From NCBI RefSeq assembly GCF_030413175.1, contig NZ_CP129212.1:6424450-6488449 (forward strand): a stretch of 64,000 nt of DNA, given 5' to 3'. The translations under genes were made by a program, and so were the position numbers. The notes beneath the pieces were generated by a model that saw only the letters and a program-made list of their open reading frames with translations, was not told the origin of the DNA and searched no databases. The stretch is from Bradyrhizobium roseum (GTDB lineage: Bacteria > Pseudomonadota > Alphaproteobacteria > Rhizobiales > Xanthobacteraceae). This document shows positions 60,866 through 64,000 of this stretch, piece after piece (positions within the stretch are counted from its first letter, which is position 1; the number at the start of each line of letters is the position of its first letter).

Positions 60866-62680
60866 ATGGAAAGACGCCTGGCAGCCATCGTCTGTGCCGA
60901 CGTCGCCGGCTATTCCCGCATGATGGGGGTCGACGAGGCGGGGACGCACGCCACGTTCAAGGCCCATCGCTCCGCGGTCTACCCGATCATCCTCAATCAC
61001 GGCGGCCGCCTGGTGAAGAACACCGGCGACGGCTTCCTGCTCGAGTTCCCTTCGATCGTCGGCGCCATCGAGGCCTCGGTCGCCATGCAGATGGTGATGG
61101 CGGAGCGCAACGAGCATCTGCCCGCCGATCGATCGATGCAGTTCCGCCTCGGCATCCACATGGGCGACGTGATGGCCGACGAGGACGAGGTGTTCGGCGA
61201 CGACGTCAACATCGCCGTCCGCCTCGAATCGGTCGCCGCCCCTGGCGGCGTCGCGGTCTCCGGCAAAGCCTGTCACGAAGCGGGCAAGCGCCTCAGCATC
61301 CCGCTGGTCGACGCCGGCCCCCACCGGTTCAAGAATATCGAGGAAGCGATCCAGGTCTGGACCTGGCAGCCCGCCGGCACCGATGCGAGCGGCCCTCCGC
61401 CGAAAGCCTCGAACGAAACGTCGGCCACCAATCTTCCGGCCCAGTATCGCACCGCGATCGTGGGCGTGCTGCCGTTCGCCAATCTGAGCGAAGGCGCGGA
61501 AGAGTATTTTTCCGACGGGCTGACCGAGGACCTGATCCACGCGCTGTCGCTGCAATCGTTCTATCGGGTGCTGAGCCGCAATTCGACCTTCACCTTCAAG
61601 GGAAGGAATGTGAGCACGCGCCTGATCGCGCGCGAGATCGACGCGACCTACCTGATCCAGGGCTCGGTGCGCCGCGCCGCCAACAAGATCCGCGTCACCG
61701 CCGAATTGATCGCGCCCGAAACCGGCGAGCAGTTGTGGACCGGCAGGTTCGACCGCGACATCGGCGATCTGTTCGCGATGCAGGACGAACTCACCACCAG
61801 CCTGTCGGCGGCGATCGCGGCCGAAATCTATCGGGCGGAAGCCTCCGCCCCGCCGCGCTCCTCGTCCAATGACATCACGGCCTGGGACCGTTTCCTCAAG
61901 GGACTGTCTTACTATTATCTGCAGACCAAGGCCGACGTCGCGACCTCGGTCGAGCTGTTCAAGGAAGCCATCGCGCTCGATCCGACGCTGTCGATCGCGC
62001 GCGCCTATCTCGCCACCATCCAGGTTCAGGGCATCCAGCTCGGATGGATCAAGGGCACGCGCGAAGTGTGGGATTCCACCATGACGCTCGCGGAGAGCAG
62101 TGTCCGGCTCGATCCCCGCTCGTCGTTCGCGTTTCAGATCCTCGCCTATGTGAATGCGTCGGAAGGCCACTATGAGGCCGCGATGGATGCCGCCAAGCGG
62201 GCGGTCAGCCTCAATCCATATGACATGGGTGCCCGCGGCGTGCTCGGCGTGTGTCATCTCGTCTCCGGCGAACACCGGAACGCCATCGAACTGTTCACCA
62301 TGGCGGCGCAGAGCGGCAGCAACGATCCGCGCTACCAATGGGCGGCGGTGAACGCGTTCGCGCATTACCTGCTCGGACAGTACGACGCCTCGCTGTCCTG
62401 GGCACGCGAGCAGCTCTACATGAATCCCAATCATCTGCAGGCGCTGGCGATCCGGGCCGCGGCGCTGGCGCAACTGGGCCGCACCGCGGAGGCGGTGAAC
62501 GCCGCCGACGTTCTGCTGGGCAATTATCCCGGCCTGACCGTCGATCGCCACCTGCGCAATTTCCACTGGAAGCTGCCGGCCGATCTTGCCCATTACCGCG
62601 ACGGCCTTTTGAAAGCCGGCATCCCCCTGGGCAGATTGACGCTTGTCGAACCCTCGCCGACGCTGGCCGCTCATAACTGA
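60866..62680 (+). CDS. Class III nucleotide cyclase with TolB-like and TPR domains
   Basis: A 604-residue cytosolic protein. The first 180 residues are a class III adenylate/guanylate cyclase domain: metal Asp D12 in CADVAGYSRMM, second Asp D55 in KNTGDGFLLEF, and FGDDVNIAVRLE (residues 110-121). A TolB-like N-terminal domain follows (VGVLPFANLSEGAEEYFSDG, then LIQGSVRRAANKIRVTAEL), with TPR repeats after residue 340. This domain order is common in Bradyrhizobium and Rhodopseudomonas. It should make cAMP in response to an unknown signal. A GTG three codons upstream is a possible start. Confidence 0.9.
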   Translation: MERRLAAIVCADVAGYSRMMGVDEAGTHATFKAHRSAVYPIILNHGGRLVKNTGDGFLLEFPSIVGAIEASVAMQMVMAERNEHLPADRSMQFRLGIHMGDVMADEDEVFGDDVNIAVRLESVAAPGGVAVSGKACHEAGKRLSIPLVDAGPHRFKNIEEAIQVWTWQPAGTDASGPPPKASNETSATNLPAQYRTAIVGVLPFANLSEGAEEYFSDGLTEDLIHALSLQSFYRVLSRNSTFTFKGRNVSTRLIAREIDATYLIQGSVRRAANKIRVTAELIAPETGEQLWTGRFDRDIGDLFAMQDELTTSLSAAIAAEIYRAEASAPPRSSSNDITAWDRFLKGLSYYYLQTKADVATSVELFKEAIALDPTLSIARAYLATIQVQGIQLGWIKGTREVWDSTMTLAESSVRLDPRSSFAFQILAYVNASEGHYEAAMDAAKRAVSLNPYDMGARGVLGVCHLVSGEHRNAIELFTMAAQSGSNDPRYQWAAVNAFAHYLLGQYDASLSWAREQLYMNPNHLQALAIRAAALAQLGRTAEAVNAADVLLGNYPGLTVDRHLRNFHWKLPADLAHYRDGLLKAGIPLGRLTLVEPSPTLAAHN

Positions 62681-62850
62681 CGATGCGGCAGGCCGTCGGT
62701 TGACTCCGCACGGGATTCCGCCAAAAACTACCTGCACGTAGAAGTAGCACGACGTCGTTTCTTTTCTTAGAACCTTCATCCAGTTCGCTCTGGCATCCCG
62801 TTTCGGGCGGCGGACCTATTTTCATACTGGCGCCTCGAGGATTTAAAGCC

Positions 62851-63522
62851 ATGTCGGACGGAACCATCGGCAACGCTCCCCGCGCCACGCCAGCAGGACA
62901 GTTTCCCGTTTCGCCCAACAATCCCTGCCCGTTCCTGCGCGCGCTGGTCGCCAACGGCTATGTCGGCGGCCACGTCGTGCCGCTTTCGCAGATCGCCGAA
63001 ATGGTGGGATTGGCGAGCGGCGAGACCGGTTCGGCGCAACGAGACGTCCGAATAAAAACCAGGTTAGTCGCAGTCATCGCCAACGGCCTCGGACCGCTCA
63101 GCGTGCTGAAGAGCGCGACATCAGGCGCTGTTCTCGATGAATTGCGCGATGGTCCGCTCGACAAGCATGGCGGCGGCTCGCGCATCCTCGACGTCGATGC
63201 CAAGGTTCACGAGGACGAAATCGCGCGGCTCGCCGGCTTCGGCAAGGACCGCCAAGATCCCGACGGCGGCATCGAGCGCGGCCTGACGGCGGAGGAAATC
63301 GACATCTACATGAAGGCCAACCTCAAGCGCGACGGCGACAAGGCGCGTTGGTACTACCCCATGCTAATGAAGGGCGAATGGCCGGTGCTGCTGAAGATAC
63401 TCGGCAAGGGCAAAGGCAGCGAGCGCTACCTCAGCGTCGCCGAGGTCAGGACGCTGTTTGTCGAACGGCGGCTGCCCGAGCGGATCACGGCGCGGCTGCC
63501 GAAGCCGGCGGCTGGAAGATAG
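62851..63522 (+). CDS. Hypothetical protein with chloroperoxidase-like N-terminus
   Basis: A 223-residue soluble protein. The early NNPCPFLRALVANGYVGGHVVP faintly resembles the Cys-proximal segment of heme-thiolate peroxidases (PCPALNALANHGF-type), but the rest, including LTAEEIDIYMKANLKRDG and ARLPKPAAGR, does not match that family. I do not assign a function. It is 170 bases after the cyclase on the same strand, preceded by GAGG. Single gene. Confidence 0.65.
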   Translation: MSDGTIGNAPRATPAGQFPVSPNNPCPFLRALVANGYVGGHVVPLSQIAEMVGLASGETGSAQRDVRIKTRLVAVIANGLGPLSVLKSATSGAVLDELRDGPLDKHGGGSRILDVDAKVHEDEIARLAGFGKDRQDPDGGIERGLTAEEIDIYMKANLKRDGDKARWYYPMLMKGEWPVLLKILGKGKGSERYLSVAEVRTLFVERRLPERITARLPKPAAGR

Positions 63523-63708
63523 TTGCCGCAAGCGAGCGCGGCCGGCCGCGCGCTCGCTACGGCTTCGGCTCGTAACCCATTTTTCATTCTGGGCAAGTCG
63601 TCCTGAATTGTCCACCAGGGCGCGCGCGAAGATGTGAATACGTGCAGGCGCGGCCGATGGGATCGTCGTCGGACAACCCGGCTGAGCGAACGCAAGCCGC
63701 GACAAGAA

Positions 63709-64000
63709 CTATTTGAACAGCGGCGTGCCCGGCACGAAGGCGTCGAACGCGGCCCAGAATTGCCCGCGGTAGCGGTCCTGCTCCTGCAGGATCTCGTGCT
63801 TGGAGCCTGCGATCACCAGATGCGAGCCGGCGCGCAAGTGATAGGCGAACTCCTCGATCGCGGCCGTCGAAACGATGCTGTCGTTGCTGGCCGCCAGCAT
63901 CAGGATCGGCTGGCGGATTTCGGAGGGGTAGTTGATGCCGCGAAACGTGTGCATCGCGCGGAACGCGGTGTCGGCCCAGGCCACTGTCGGCGAGCCGATG
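63709..64000 (-). CDS. Alpha/beta hydrolase, lysophospholipase-like (partial)
   Basis: The last 96 codons of a gene that continues past the right edge. The piece ends with PILMLAASNDSIVSTAAIEEF (the acid residue of the triad in ASNDSIV) and VIAGSKHEILQE (His), then RGQFWAAFDAFVPG, as in PldB-like lysophospholipases and monoacylglycerol lipases. The nucleophile elbow is outside the window. The frame is open without a stop to 64000. Confidence 0.8.
   Translation of the reverse strand, partial: IGSPTVAWADTAFRAMHTFRGINYPSEIRQPILMLAASNDSIVSTAAIEEFAYHLRAGSHLVIAGSKHEILQEQDRYRGQFWAAFDAFVPGTPLFK

Noticed and set aside
60788..62779. A 663-codon open frame antisense to the cyclase-TPR gene
   Set aside because: Its translation is rich in Arg, Gly and His with no recognisable domain. 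The plus-strand frame has clear cyclase, TolB-like and TPR motifs, so this is a high-GC shadow.
1..64000. Prophage, conjugative or genomic-island signature near tRNA-Val
   Set aside because: No integrase, relaxase or phage gene is in the window and base composition stays even; the repeat at the tRNA alone is not enough.

Overview
The window reads as chromosomal DNA of a Nitrobacteraceae (Bradyrhizobium / Rhodopseudomonas-like) alphaproteobacterium. The evidence is high-GC coding DNA with strong third-position bias, several TctC (Bug) solute-binding proteins, a CpdR cell-cycle receiver, an alphaproteobacterial suhB/alpha-r8-type small RNA beside a hisN/suhB-like gene, and about a dozen short palindromic intergenic elements of the kind common in Bradyrhizobium. 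This placement is inferred from protein and repeat style, not from a search. I see no prophage, insertion sequence, CRISPR array or rRNA. One tRNA (Val, GAC) is present.

Layout. 1-4.9 kb: the start of an exported protein gene, a DUF2171 protein, a small conserved-looking protein, and a giant protein with five tandem GAF domains plus GGDEF and EAL. 5.3-8.6 kb: a catabolic operon (Ldh-type dehydrogenase, LLM flavin monooxygenase, FAH-family hydrolase). 8.7-14.4 kb (minus strand): a glutamate/aspartate-type ABC importer with two tandem binding proteins and a D-amino-acid transaminase, headed by a possible three-hairpin small RNA on the opposite strand. 14.4-19.3 kb: an alpha/beta hydrolase pair and a complete TctC-TctB-TctA importer. 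19.5-28.1 kb: single catabolic genes (M20 peptidase, a second LLM monooxygenase, benzoylformate-decarboxylase-like ThDP enzyme, degenerate GFA protein, Old Yellow Enzyme, ModE-like regulator with a Mo-box-like site nearby, SDR, zinc ribbon). 28.2-30.4 kb: an unassigned two-gene operon. 30.8-33.2 kb: an envelope-stress-like locus (4-TM protein, YiaA/YiaB protein, PspA, divergent TetR with three operator-like dyads). 33.2-36.9 kb (minus): quinone reductase, Rieske ferredoxin and two related amidohydrolases. 37.2-43.6 kb: envelope and secreted proteins, a steroid-dehydrogenase-like flavoprotein and a DUF2130 protein with nuclease-like residues. 43.7-51.9 kb: an IclR-controlled aromatic-catabolism island (two FAD hydroxylases, a ThDP enzyme, two TctC proteins). 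52.4-56.1 kb: tRNA-Val, cpdR, N-formylglutamate amidohydrolase, suhB-type sRNA, hisN, isochorismatase. 56.2-64 kb: two tandem TctC paralogues, LysR, TauE, LysE, a class III cyclase-TolB-TPR protein, an unknown protein and a truncated lysophospholipase-like gene.

Taken together, most of the window is scavenging and catabolism of carboxylates, amino acids and aromatic acids: many periplasmic binding proteins feed a few transporters, with flavin- and ThDP-dependent enzymes downstream. A core block (cpdR to hisN) and a signalling/stress block (PspA, GGDEF-EAL, cyclase) lie between. The most informative non-coding signals are a pair of identical-arm dyads around the IclR gene, three dyads between pspA and tetR, a sigma70-like promoter and terminator that frame the suhB-type sRNA, an orphan Mo-box-like dyad, and a run of three hairpins ending in a U tract upstream of the glutamate-binding protein gene.
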